Part shown: piece by piece, positions 7,536 to 14,284 of the stretch
How positions within the stretch are numbered: position 1 is the first letter of the stretch
Layout: the number at the start of each line of letters is the position of its first letter
From: a virus
IMG/VR virus record: IMGVR_UViG_3300042887_002087
Location: 1-64,000 of that record
DNA length: 64,000 nucleotides
Strand: one strand, 5' to 3'
Position numbers and translations under genes: made by a program
The notes under the pieces: model-generated
Told to the model about the DNA's origin: nothing
The model's input: the letters and a program-made list of their open reading frames with translations, nothing else
Databases searched by the model: none

Positions 7536-8389
7536 CTTGAAATATATTTTGATAAATCCATTTGTAGGATTGCGTTGTTAATTTGATGTGGAACTTTATA
7601 TTCAACAAATGTTGCGTCGTCTTTTAATAATACAACTACATTACCTAATAATTTAGTATCGTTATATTTTGTTCCTTCCAACATCTTACGCAACAATCGA
7701 CCATATAATGGTAATTGTAAATAATAATGACCTAAAGCATTATCATGATAATTGTTAAATGGTGGATATAATCTACCCGTGTAATGATGAACTTCAAAGT
7801 TCTTTGGTTGGTTTGTTTTCCAATCTGTAATAACAAATCCAAATCCATCCTTCTCTTTGTTTTGCATCAACCATACTTTATCTGGTTGTCCTGTATATTG
7901 TTCTGTTGGGTCTCCTAATACGATTTCAGTATCTAACAACACGCCACCACGTTCTAACATTAAATCAAGAAATTGTTTTCCTGCAATAATCATGTTATCA
8001 CTCTTACGTTGTTGTTCTTCATTAATTTCAAATATTGGTTGTCTAACTTCTTTGTAGTTATCGAAACGACCAATTAATTCAGATTCTAATTCAAAGTGAA
8101 CACGACTACCCATATTAGTTGATAGGTCACCGGCTTGTTTCCATTCGGCAAGTAATTGTGCTTGACCTTCAGGATCTCCTTTAGACATCTTAAGTGCCAT
8201 ACCATCAGCATCAAATGGTTTATGAAATTTCTTTACAATTTTTGATACTGATGGAAAGTTCTTTTTAATTTCACCATCAACATCTTTCATATAGTAGATA
8301 TGTTCTTCTTCTATAAATGTTAATTCTAATTCTTGTCTTCTTTTTTCTAATAAGTCATTTATCTCTAATGAGATGTCTTTTAAATTCAT
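7520..8389 (-). CDS. RecB/Cas4-family PD-(D/E)XK nuclease
   Basis: This 289-residue protein has the RecB-type nuclease motif series: GSRVHFELE (94-102) with His98, E155 in LLDTEIVLG, D170 in TGQPDKVWL, D189-x-K191 in VITDWKTNQP, and the QxxxY helix QLPLYGRLL (225-233). No Cys cluster for an iron-sulfur centre, typical of true Cas4, is visible. Candidate roles are 5'-end trimming or resection beside gp46/gp47, or degradation of host DNA. It is sandwiched between primase (2-bp spacing at 8389/8391) and gp47 (16-bp overlap), which ties it to the replication/recombination operon. Confidence 0.88.
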   Translation of the reverse strand: MNLKDISLEINDLLEKRRQELELTFIEEEHIYYMKDVDGEIKKNFPSVSKIVKKFHKPFDADGMALKMSKGDPEGQAQLLAEWKQAGDLSTNMGSRVHFELESELIGRFDNYKEVRQPIFEINEEQQRKSDNMIIAGKQFLDLMLERGGVLLDTEIVLGDPTEQYTGQPDKVWLMQNKEKDGFGFVITDWKTNQPKNFEVHHYTGRLYPPFNNYHDNALGHYYLQLPLYGRLLRKMLEGTKYNDTKLLGNVVVLLKDDATFVEYKVPHQINNAILQMDLSKYISRWSKR

Positions 8390-8390
8390 T

Positions 8391-9332
8391 CTAATCTATT
8401 TGTTTCATTTTATATTCACTTAAGTTCCCTTGTAAATCGGCAATATCTTTATCCCCTTCTAATTTAATACTCCACACTTTCCCCATTAGTTTTCCACAAT
8501 TCAATCTATGGTATAATCTTTCTTGATCATTATACGCATCGGGATCTAGTACTATAACTATTTTTTTTGCATTATTGTAGAGTTTCATAAATAAATGTTC
8601 ACTAATAAACTTTCCTAACATTGGAATTGCATTAGGAATAAAAATACTATCGAAAGCACCTTCCACAATGTATATTGGTTCGTCCCAATTAATTAAATGT
8701 TCATTGAAAATAATTGTTTCCTTTTGTGCTTCAGGATTCATGTATTTTCTTTTTGTCTTCTGTAAATAAGAACGAGCAATAAAATAGTTTAATCTTTTAT
8801 TTTCATCATAAGATGGAATGATAATCCTACTTTCATATGGGCCACTATAACAAAATCCAATATTGTATATTTGCAACATCAAATCTGTTATGTGTCTATT
8901 CTTAATGTAGTTGTAAGCCTGCTTGTATTGTGGGGTCATCTTAAGTCCCATACTAGCATCTTTGAATGGAACAAATTCTTTTGGTAATTTTACAGGTTTA
9001 TATGTTCTTGCGGCAATTTCCTCATCATCTTCAGGTTTTAATAAAAGATATTTCTTTAATTGTTTTGGATTACCAAACTTCTTAATTAACTTATAGATTG
9101 ATCCGTGTGTACTATGTGTCTCAGCACATACCCAACATTTATAAACACCGTATTTGTAATTGATTTCAAGGTTTCCTTTACCGTCTCCTTTATCTAAACC
9201 TTTAATTTCGTGTGAACACACAGGGCAGTCAAAGGATACCTGATATCTATAATCATTATGATTCTTATAGTCACCAAATATATCTTCTAAAATATCAAAT
9301 ACGGCAGAATAGTCTACTTCTTGGGTGTTCAT
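8391..9332 (-). CDS. gp61: DNA primase, gp61/DnaG-like
   Basis: This 313-residue primase makes RNA primers for lagging-strand synthesis with the gp41 helicase (34515-35891). A zinc ribbon (CPVC at 36-39 and CWVC at 66-69) precedes a TOPRIM domain with IVEGAFDS (E224) and VLDPDAYND (D263, D265), and KDIADL near the C-terminus. I chose the ATG at 9332 (MNTQEV). The longer open frame back to 9404 begins with TTG and runs through the two hairpins of the RNA candidate, giving an implausible hydrophobic leader. No late box belongs to this gene itself; the box at 9433-9440 drives, if anything, the short RNA that ends before the primase start. Confidence 0.9.
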   Translation of the reverse strand: MNTQEVDYSAVFDILEDIFGDYKNHNDYRYQVSFDCPVCSHEIKGLDKGDGKGNLEINYKYGVYKCWVCAETHSTHGSIYKLIKKFGNPKQLKKYLLLKPEDDEEIAARTYKPVKLPKEFVPFKDASMGLKMTPQYKQAYNYIKNRHITDLMLQIYNIGFCYSGPYESRIIIPSYDENKRLNYFIARSYLQKTKRKYMNPEAQKETIIFNEHLINWDEPIYIVEGAFDSIFIPNAIPMLGKFISEHLFMKLYNNAKKIVIVLDPDAYNDQERLYHRLNCGKLMGKVWSIKLEGDKDIADLQGNLSEYKMKQID

Positions 9333-9360
9333 GATTATAATATAATAAAAAAGTATGATA

Positions 9361-9430
9361 AAAAAAAATGGGAGCCGGACACCACGCCGACTCCCTCCAA
9401 CCAAACTTGTATTTCTACAAGTCCCGTCCT
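9361..9430 (-). ncRNA. Candidate small structured RNA (about 70 nt), unnamed
   Basis: The minus strand shows a promoter-like box (9433-9440). A GC-rich segment follows (9370-9429, 35 of 60 bases G or C) in a roughly 30% GC genome. It contains a perfect 7-bp hairpin closed by a GAAA tetraloop (9405-9422, ACTTGTA with TACAAGT) and, after a G-rich linker (GGTTGGAGGG), a 9-bp hairpin with one G-U pair (9370-9378 with 9387-9395). A run of nine T residues then begins one base later. Promoter box, two hairpins and U-tract in under 80 bp is the layout of an independent small RNA. It is not a tRNA (no cloverleaf) and carries no plausible ORF. A structured leader or terminator between the resolvase and primase genes is the alternative. 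Confidence 0.6.
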
Positions 9431-9432
9431 AA

Positions 9433-9440
9433 TATAAATA
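9433..9440 (-). promoter_or_regulatory. Late-type promoter box of the RNA candidate
   Basis: A perfect TATTTATA on the sense strand, preceded by GATA and followed three nt later by the GGACGGG 5' end of the GC-rich RNA segment. This matches the spacing expected between such a box and a start site. Confidence 0.55.
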
Positions 9441-9484
9441 TATCTTTTACAGCTCGTAAAGTAAAACTTTAGTTGCCGAATATT

Positions 9485-10093
9485 TTAAGATGTTTGTTTG
9501 TTCATGTTAACATAACCAATAACGCAACATGCAGCATCAGCCATGTCATAATTTTCTTTTTTAAGATTACCCGTTTTACCGTATAACCAATTGATATCGG
9601 GACATACATTATTAACGTGTTCCCAAATAACGTGTTTCTTATCAATATCTCTTGGGTATCCACCAAATAAAACATTACGTCCTTTATCATTTGGACCAAC
9701 CAAATCAGGGAATGCAAATTTTCTTGAGTTATACGTTGAAATGAATGTTGGTAATACTCCTAATACATCGTAACAGTTCTTAAGTATCAATGTGTTATAA
9801 CGTAATAATGTTCCTATAGTATAAATGTTATTTGACTGCAACAATGGTTCTTCAATAATAACACGAAGAATTCCCATGTCTTTATAACTTTCCAAATGTT
9901 TTTTAAATGCGTCGGCCTTTTTAATTAATTCCTCAATCTTATCTTCTGGTTGTGGTTTAATTTTTGGTGAAAAATGTGTTAGTTCTAATAATTTAGAACC
10001 CGTCATATCAAATAAAGCAAATCCGATCGTCTTTGTGGAAATATCAAGACCGAGAATCTTTGGTTTGTTTTTGAAATTAATATCTATACTCAT
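9485..10093 (-). CDS. RuvC-like Holliday-junction resolvase
   Basis: This 202-residue RNase H-fold nuclease has the RuvC acidic tetrad layout: D17 in ILGLDISTKTIGFAL, E81/E82 in VIIEEPL, and D183 and D186 in NYDMADAACCVIGY. T4 uses endonuclease VII (gp49) for junction resolution, so a RuvC-type enzyme is a plausible replacement that resolves branched DNA before packaging. It has no late box. It stands between the adhesin cluster and the RNA candidate, with a 39-bp spacer to the structural gene on its low-confidence upstream side (10133). Confidence 0.85.
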   Translation of the reverse strand: MSIDINFKNKPKILGLDISTKTIGFALFDMTGSKLLELTHFSPKIKPQPEDKIEELIKKADAFKKHLESYKDMGILRVIIEEPLLQSNNIYTIGTLLRYNTLILKNCYDVLGVLPTFISTYNSRKFAFPDLVGPNDKGRNVLFGGYPRDIDKKHVIWEHVNNVCPDINWLYGKTGNLKKENYDMADAACCVIGYVNMNKQTS

Positions 10094-10132
10094 AGAGTAA
10101 AAATTAAATCAAAATAGTTGAATAGTAAAGTG

Positions 10133-12256
10133 TTAGAAGTCTAATTTTATTGCAAAAACCTGTGTTCCTGTTCTTTTAATTGGTGTAGATGTTTTAGCAA
10201 TCACTAACGGTTCTTTTAATGAATCTAATAATGCGACTTCGGTAATATATTTATCGGTTGTAATTTCAGTTTGTGTTGTTCCCGTAAACCTTGTTGGGTT
10301 TTGTGATGTTAAGAATTGCGTAGATGGTAAGTTTATTAACATATTCATTTCTTCAATATCGGTTGCCCTAACTAATCTAACACTACCAGGGAATGGTTGT
10401 TCGTCACCAAATTGTGGTTGTGTTGTTGATCCTGTTGTGTTCCACAAATAATCAGTTGTTACACCTGACATATGGTCTTCTAAATCAAATGACGTTCCAC
10501 CAGTGTAATCACTTTTTGTAATTGTAAACGTATAGTTAACCAAATTTATTGGGTCAATATATCCACTAGTATATCCTGATATCTTTGATGTTATATCAAT
10601 TTTTATCCATCCGTTTGGTGTTGGTGTTGTCCCTGTTTGTACTAATGCATAAAATTTGTCAGCAATAAAACCATCTTTAATACCGCTTGGGGTAGTGTAC
10701 ATATTTGGAAATGCTCCTGTATTAAATTTAAATGTTAATTGTGAAGGGGTTCCGTTCCCTGTTATTTTATTAAAATAATTGCATGGTAATGCATTTAATG
10801 TAGATCCACTAGTACTTGTATCTCCAAACATATATGTAAACCAAACAGTATCTCCTGTGGTTGGTAGTAAGGAATTAATCGCTGTTCCGTCACTTGGTAC
10901 CGATCCCAATTTAGGTGACGGTAACGTATACCGTCTATTAGATCTATAATCTAACATTGCAACCAACTCTTGATCGTCGAATACAACTATTTTGTTATTA
11001 ATAAAAACTTTACCTACTTTATTAGTTTGTTCATCTAACAAATATCTAAATTTTAATTCAAATCTAGAACCTGTTGTTCCTGAAAATGGTTTAATGTAAT
11101 AATCAACAGTATCCATTGTAAATTTTGCACCAAACGTATCGGTTGTATTTCTATGATAATGAATAAATGGGATATAAATTTCAAAATATTCTGTATCGCT
11201 AATTTCATCTCCGTCTTCATTTGTTACTATACTAATATCACAAGCATTTACACCCGATGGTGTACAATGACTAATATAATCATCATATTTAAAAAATCTT
11301 TCAGGATCATTTGTAACATCTCCAAGTTCAGAATAATGTATAATTGCAATACACCTTTGTTCTGACGGTAAAACTTCAACTAATTCATCGAATGAATTTT
11401 TAAATGTAGTTCCTGTTATAGTTGTTCCTACAAAATTTGTAAATGTTTGTCCTGATTTTGTATATCCTAATAATTGTTTTGTTGAAACATATTGATTACT
11501 ATTATAACCACTTAAACTTTCATCTAAATCATTTGTTGGGTAATCTGCCCCGATTGGTTTGTCCGACCATACTGTATTTAATCTCCATGAATTAAGTTGT
11601 TGTGTATAATCAATTGGGTTAAATATGTCAGTTGTTGGTGATTCGTCGAAATATTCATTTAATACTACTTGTACATTACCTGTTAGTCCTGTTAAATTAG
11701 GGAGTTTACGATCTAGTGTTAATGTATTATCTGTTTTTGATACTACCTTATAGATCATACTATTTGTTTGTCCCGTAATTGTTGTACTTGAAAAACCATC
11801 TAAAACTACTGTTATAAAATCATTTGGTTTAAAATTCGTACCATCCACCACAACGAGACTTGTTGTTCCACTTAGTTTACTATATGTTAATGGTTGTGGT
11901 GTTGTTTTTACTGTTGGTGCGGTTGAATACATAGATACAAATCCAGCACTACCCATTTCATTTCTTAAAGTTGTAGTTGAACTATTACTAATTGGTGTTC
12001 CGTATGTTGTTGAAGTTAAGACATCGCTACCTAAAGAATATGGATATTTTACCCCTGATTCGTTATCAAATGGGGAAAATACTTTTTGTTGTCCTGTTGT
12101 TCCTGTTAAACCACTAAAAATTGTATTATAATCATATTCAGAATCTCCAATTTGAAAGAATTCAATATTGAAACTACCTTTGGCAATTGCCTTTCTACCC
12201 TCATTTGTTATTCGGGCTGTTAAATATTCTGCGTGATTACTGTTTAAAAAACTCAT
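10133..12256 (-). CDS. Large virion (tail/baseplate-associated) protein, unclassified
   Basis: This 707-residue protein begins MSFLNSNHAEYLTARITNEG, followed by RKAIAKGSFNIEFFQIGDSEYDY, an N-terminus typical of tail-associated structural proteins in large myoviruses. The rest is Gly/Thr/Ser-rich beta-type sequence with many SGTTG- and TGTT-like turns and no catalytic motif. Position at the end of the adhesin cluster and a late box only 4 nt before the ATG (12261-12268) support a virion role, probably fibre or baseplate periphery. A more precise T4 equivalent is not claimed. Confidence 0.7.
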   Translation of the reverse strand: MSFLNSNHAEYLTARITNEGRKAIAKGSFNIEFFQIGDSEYDYNTIFSGLTGTTGQQKVFSPFDNESGVKYPYSLGSDVLTSTTYGTPISNSSTTTLRNEMGSAGFVSMYSTAPTVKTTPQPLTYSKLSGTTSLVVVDGTNFKPNDFITVVLDGFSSTTITGQTNSMIYKVVSKTDNTLTLDRKLPNLTGLTGNVQVVLNEYFDESPTTDIFNPIDYTQQLNSWRLNTVWSDKPIGADYPTNDLDESLSGYNSNQYVSTKQLLGYTKSGQTFTNFVGTTITGTTFKNSFDELVEVLPSEQRCIAIIHYSELGDVTNDPERFFKYDDYISHCTPSGVNACDISIVTNEDGDEISDTEYFEIYIPFIHYHRNTTDTFGAKFTMDTVDYYIKPFSGTTGSRFELKFRYLLDEQTNKVGKVFINNKIVVFDDQELVAMLDYRSNRRYTLPSPKLGSVPSDGTAINSLLPTTGDTVWFTYMFGDTSTSGSTLNALPCNYFNKITGNGTPSQLTFKFNTGAFPNMYTTPSGIKDGFIADKFYALVQTGTTPTPNGWIKIDITSKISGYTSGYIDPINLVNYTFTITKSDYTGGTSFDLEDHMSGVTTDYLWNTTGSTTQPQFGDEQPFPGSVRLVRATDIEEMNMLINLPSTQFLTSQNPTRFTGTTQTEITTDKYITEVALLDSLKEPLVIAKTSTPIKRTGTQVFAIKLDF

Positions 12257-12260
12257 ATGT

Positions 12261-12268
12261 TATAAATA
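12261..12268 (-). promoter_or_regulatory. Late-type promoter box, 4 nt from ATG
   Basis: A perfect TATTTATA on the sense strand ends 4 nt before the ATG at 12256. If it acts as a -10 element, the mRNA would be leaderless or nearly so. Confidence 0.6.
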
Positions 12269-12281
12269 TCTTTATTTTATT

Positions 12282-13592
12282 TTAATCACAAGGACAAGTT
12301 ACGTTTGTAAATGATGAGAAGTATATTGCTGATGGATAGTTTGTTGCCATATAAGCACTATCTTTATTCGTGTCTATTCTTGAACAACATTCACTATTTA
12401 TCGTCACAAAACTTAAATTACCCGCACTATAATCTACATAATATATTGCTGTTAAATCACATCTCTCATACACATCATATGTTTGCGGTGTAGGAGTTGG
12501 TGGTAAAGGGGTTGAAGTTGGTGGTGCTCCTGAACAAGCTGTACAAGCTGTTTGTGCTGTTCCTGTTTGTGCCGAACCATCTCTCATAAATTCTCTTTCA
12601 TCAGTACCATCAGAAACCCAAAATGTAGTGTTATTAGTCATATCACCATACACGCTACCATACATTGTGGAAGATAAACCTTTTACTTTTGTTAAATTAC
12701 ATAAAGACGTACCTACAACCGTAATATTAACATTACTATATTCACCACCAGTACATGCTGTTGGTCCGTTAACTAAACTAACATAACCACTAAACGTAGT
12801 TTCAAATGGAGTTGGTTGTGGTGTTGCAGTTGCCGGTAAAGGAGTTGGTGTTGTAGGACAACTACAAGGCGTTGATCCATAAGATATATCCGTAATACTT
12901 GCACCAACTGCGAATAATGAACCATTTTGAATACAATCATTTATTACTTGTGGTCCAATACCAAATGTTAAATCAATTGTCTCACCGCAACAATCAATAT
13001 ATCTAATATCACCTCCCGTATCAACCTCAAATTGTACAGATGTTACACAATTAGGTGTTGGGGTTGGGGTTACAGTTGCCGGTAATGGGGTTACAGTTGC
13101 CGGTAATGGTGTTACAGTTGCTGGTAATGGGGTTACTGTTGCCGGTAATGGGGTTACAGTTGCTGGTAATGGGGTTACTGTTGGTGTATTTGTGGGAGTT
13201 GCCGTTGGTACAACTGTTGGTGTGGGAGTTGGTGTGGGAGTTGGTGTGGGAGTTGGTGTAGTCGGCATTCTTATAGTTAAATTATTATAATCAACACATT
13301 CCACACATATAACAGAGTCATCATCTTTTCCATTAAAATTTGATGGTATCACTCTAATTGTTTTTATTCCCTCGGGAACAACTACATATGTACCATTTAA
13401 ACTTGATCTTGGAATATTGGAATATCCAACTAAAGGAAAATATTTTGACGAGTCAGATCCTGAAAGGGATCCTGTACATAAGGATCCAGAATTGTTGGTA
13501 CAATCCTCTAAACTTCCCGTACAGGCATACAAATCAACATTTAATATTGATACTCCTAAAGTAAATCCTGTTAATCGTATTGTATATGACAT
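12282..13592 (-). CDS. Thr-Pro-repeat virion adhesin-like protein
   Basis: This 436-residue protein has an N-terminal domain (1-105, with Cys-containing CTGSLEDC and CVECVDYN), then a stalk of TPTPTP and repeated TPLPATV units (about 110-175). A Cys-rich module with FGIGPQVINDC follows, then a second stalk, then a module TTFSGYVSLVNGP...WVSDGTDEREFMRDGSAQTG and a final Cys-rich segment. The last modules recur in the 710-residue protein at 21746-23878, one stretch being identical at DNA level for 95 bp. The modular, Cys-rich, stalked layout suggests a receptor-binding or decoration protein. Late box at 13598-13605, 5 nt before the ATG. Confidence 0.72.
   Translation of the reverse strand: MSYTIRLTGFTLGVSILNVDLYACTGSLEDCTNNSGSLCTGSLSGSDSSKYFPLVGYSNIPRSSLNGTYVVVPEGIKTIRVIPSNFNGKDDDSVICVECVDYNNLTIRMPTTPTPTPTPTPTPTPTVVPTATPTNTPTVTPLPATVTPLPATVTPLPATVTPLPATVTPLPATVTPTPTPNCVTSVQFEVDTGGDIRYIDCCGETIDLTFGIGPQVINDCIQNGSLFAVGASITDISYGSTPCSCPTTPTPLPATATPQPTPFETTFSGYVSLVNGPTACTGGEYSNVNITVVGTSLCNLTKVKGLSSTMYGSVYGDMTNNTTFWVSDGTDEREFMRDGSAQTGTAQTACTACSGAPPTSTPLPPTPTPQTYDVYERCDLTAIYYVDYSAGNLSFVTINSECCSRIDTNKDSAYMATNYPSAIYFSSFTNVTCPCD
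12556..12650 (-). repeat. 95-bp perfect direct repeat, copy 1
   Basis: Identical to 22104-22198 over all 95 bases. It encodes the TNNTTFWVSDGTDEREFMRD-region module of two different adhesin-like proteins. The identity exceeds that of the flanking coding sequence and so suggests recent duplication or gene conversion. Confidence 0.9.
13057..13262 (-). repeat. Thr-Pro stalk repeat array
   Basis: Tandem 18-bp units (plus-strand GGTAATGGGGTTACAGTT type, encoding TPLPAT/V) in about five copies, followed by 12-bp GGAGTTGGTGTG units (TPTP). In frame within the 436-residue protein. Confidence 0.85.
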
Positions 13593-13597
13593 ATTTC

Positions 13598-13605
13598 TAT
13601 AAATA
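13598..13605 (-). promoter_or_regulatory. Late-type promoter box, 5 nt from ATG
   Basis: A perfect TATTTATA on the sense strand, just after the terminator of the preceding unit (13626-13654). Confidence 0.6.
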
Positions 13606-13625
13606 GTATTATATAGAATTTAAAC

Positions 13626-13654
13626 AAAAAACCCCTTAAAATAAAGGGGTTTTA
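13626..13654 (-). terminator. Intrinsic terminator after the 188-residue gene
   Basis: Sense AAAACCCCTT, loop, AAGGGGTTTTTT: a strong stem followed directly by six T residues, 22 bp after the stop at 13676. Confidence 0.8.
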
Positions 13655-13675
13655 ATATTGTTTTGTTTTTAAATT

Positions 13676-14242
13676 TTATGTTGAGCAAACATTAATGTCC
13701 GTTACAAATCCACTTGCTGAAATTTGTCCTGTATATGTTGCAAATCCACTGTCGGTTCTATAATAAGCGTGATATTCATCCTCTCCACCATAACCACTTG
13801 TTAAACCAGCATCAGTAAAGAATTGTTCTACATTGGCTGCATTATTTGTTGCGGCAAATACTTCAGTTAAGAGACTTTGAGGTTCTCCACCACCACCAGT
13901 AATAGCAGCACAAGCCTGTCCAATATTCGATTGTGTAACTGATGGTCCTAATTGATATGAATATGATGTTACTACAGGTGTTGGACTCGGAGTAGGTGTT
14001 GGGGTTGCTGCTGCCGGTGTCGCCAGCCACGGGGTTGTAGTTGTACAAGTACCTGTACTTGCAATTGTTCCCCCTGTTATAGCATCATTAATACCGGTAA
14101 TTGTATGACCTGCTGTTAATTGGGCTTTTGTAATACCAGAGGCTAATTCTGATACAACGTTAGCATTTGTTGTTCCTGAAATATTAAACGGACCCGCTGC
14201 AGTTCCTGAGGATTCCGATTTTAATGTAAATGTTACTGTCAT
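13676..14242 (-). CDS. Small virion protein with YQLGPS C-terminal module
   Basis: This 188-residue protein has an N-terminal beta-type domain (1-75), a short [10 protein letters not shown] linker (about 79-90) and a C-terminal module. The module contains [27 protein letters not shown] and a final Cys. It is clearly homologous to the C-terminus of the adjacent 1683-residue protein ([26 protein letters not shown]). It is probably an alternative tip or a decoration subunit that shares its binding module with the long fibre. It is a monocistronic late unit: box at 14259-14266, terminator at 13626-13654. Confidence 0.7.
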   Translation of the reverse strand: MTVTFTLKSESSGTAAGPFNISGTTNANVVSELASGITKAQLTAGHTITGINDAITGGTIASTGTCTTTTPWLATPAAATPTPTPSPTPVVTSYSYQLGPSVTQSNIGQACAAITGGGGEPQSLLTEVFAATNNAANVEQFFTDAGLTSGYGGEDEYHAYYRTDSGFATYTGQISASGFVTDINVCST

Positions 14243-14258
14243 ATTATTTGTTTCTTTT

Positions 14259-14266
14259 TATAAATA
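14259..14266 (-). promoter_or_regulatory. Late-type promoter box before the 188-residue gene
   Basis: A perfect TATTTATA on the sense strand, 16 nt before the ATG at 14242. Confidence 0.6.
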
Positions 14267-14284
14267 TCTGTTTATTTTGTTTTA

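Noticed and set aside
9333-9404. Primase N-terminal extension starting with TTG
   Set aside because: The extension runs through both hairpins of the RNA candidate and gives a leader unlike primases; the ATG at 9332 fits the family.
9370-9429. tRNA gene
   Set aside because: GC-rich and hairpin-containing, but it has two hairpins only, no cloverleaf, no anticodon arm and a U-tract directly after the last stem.
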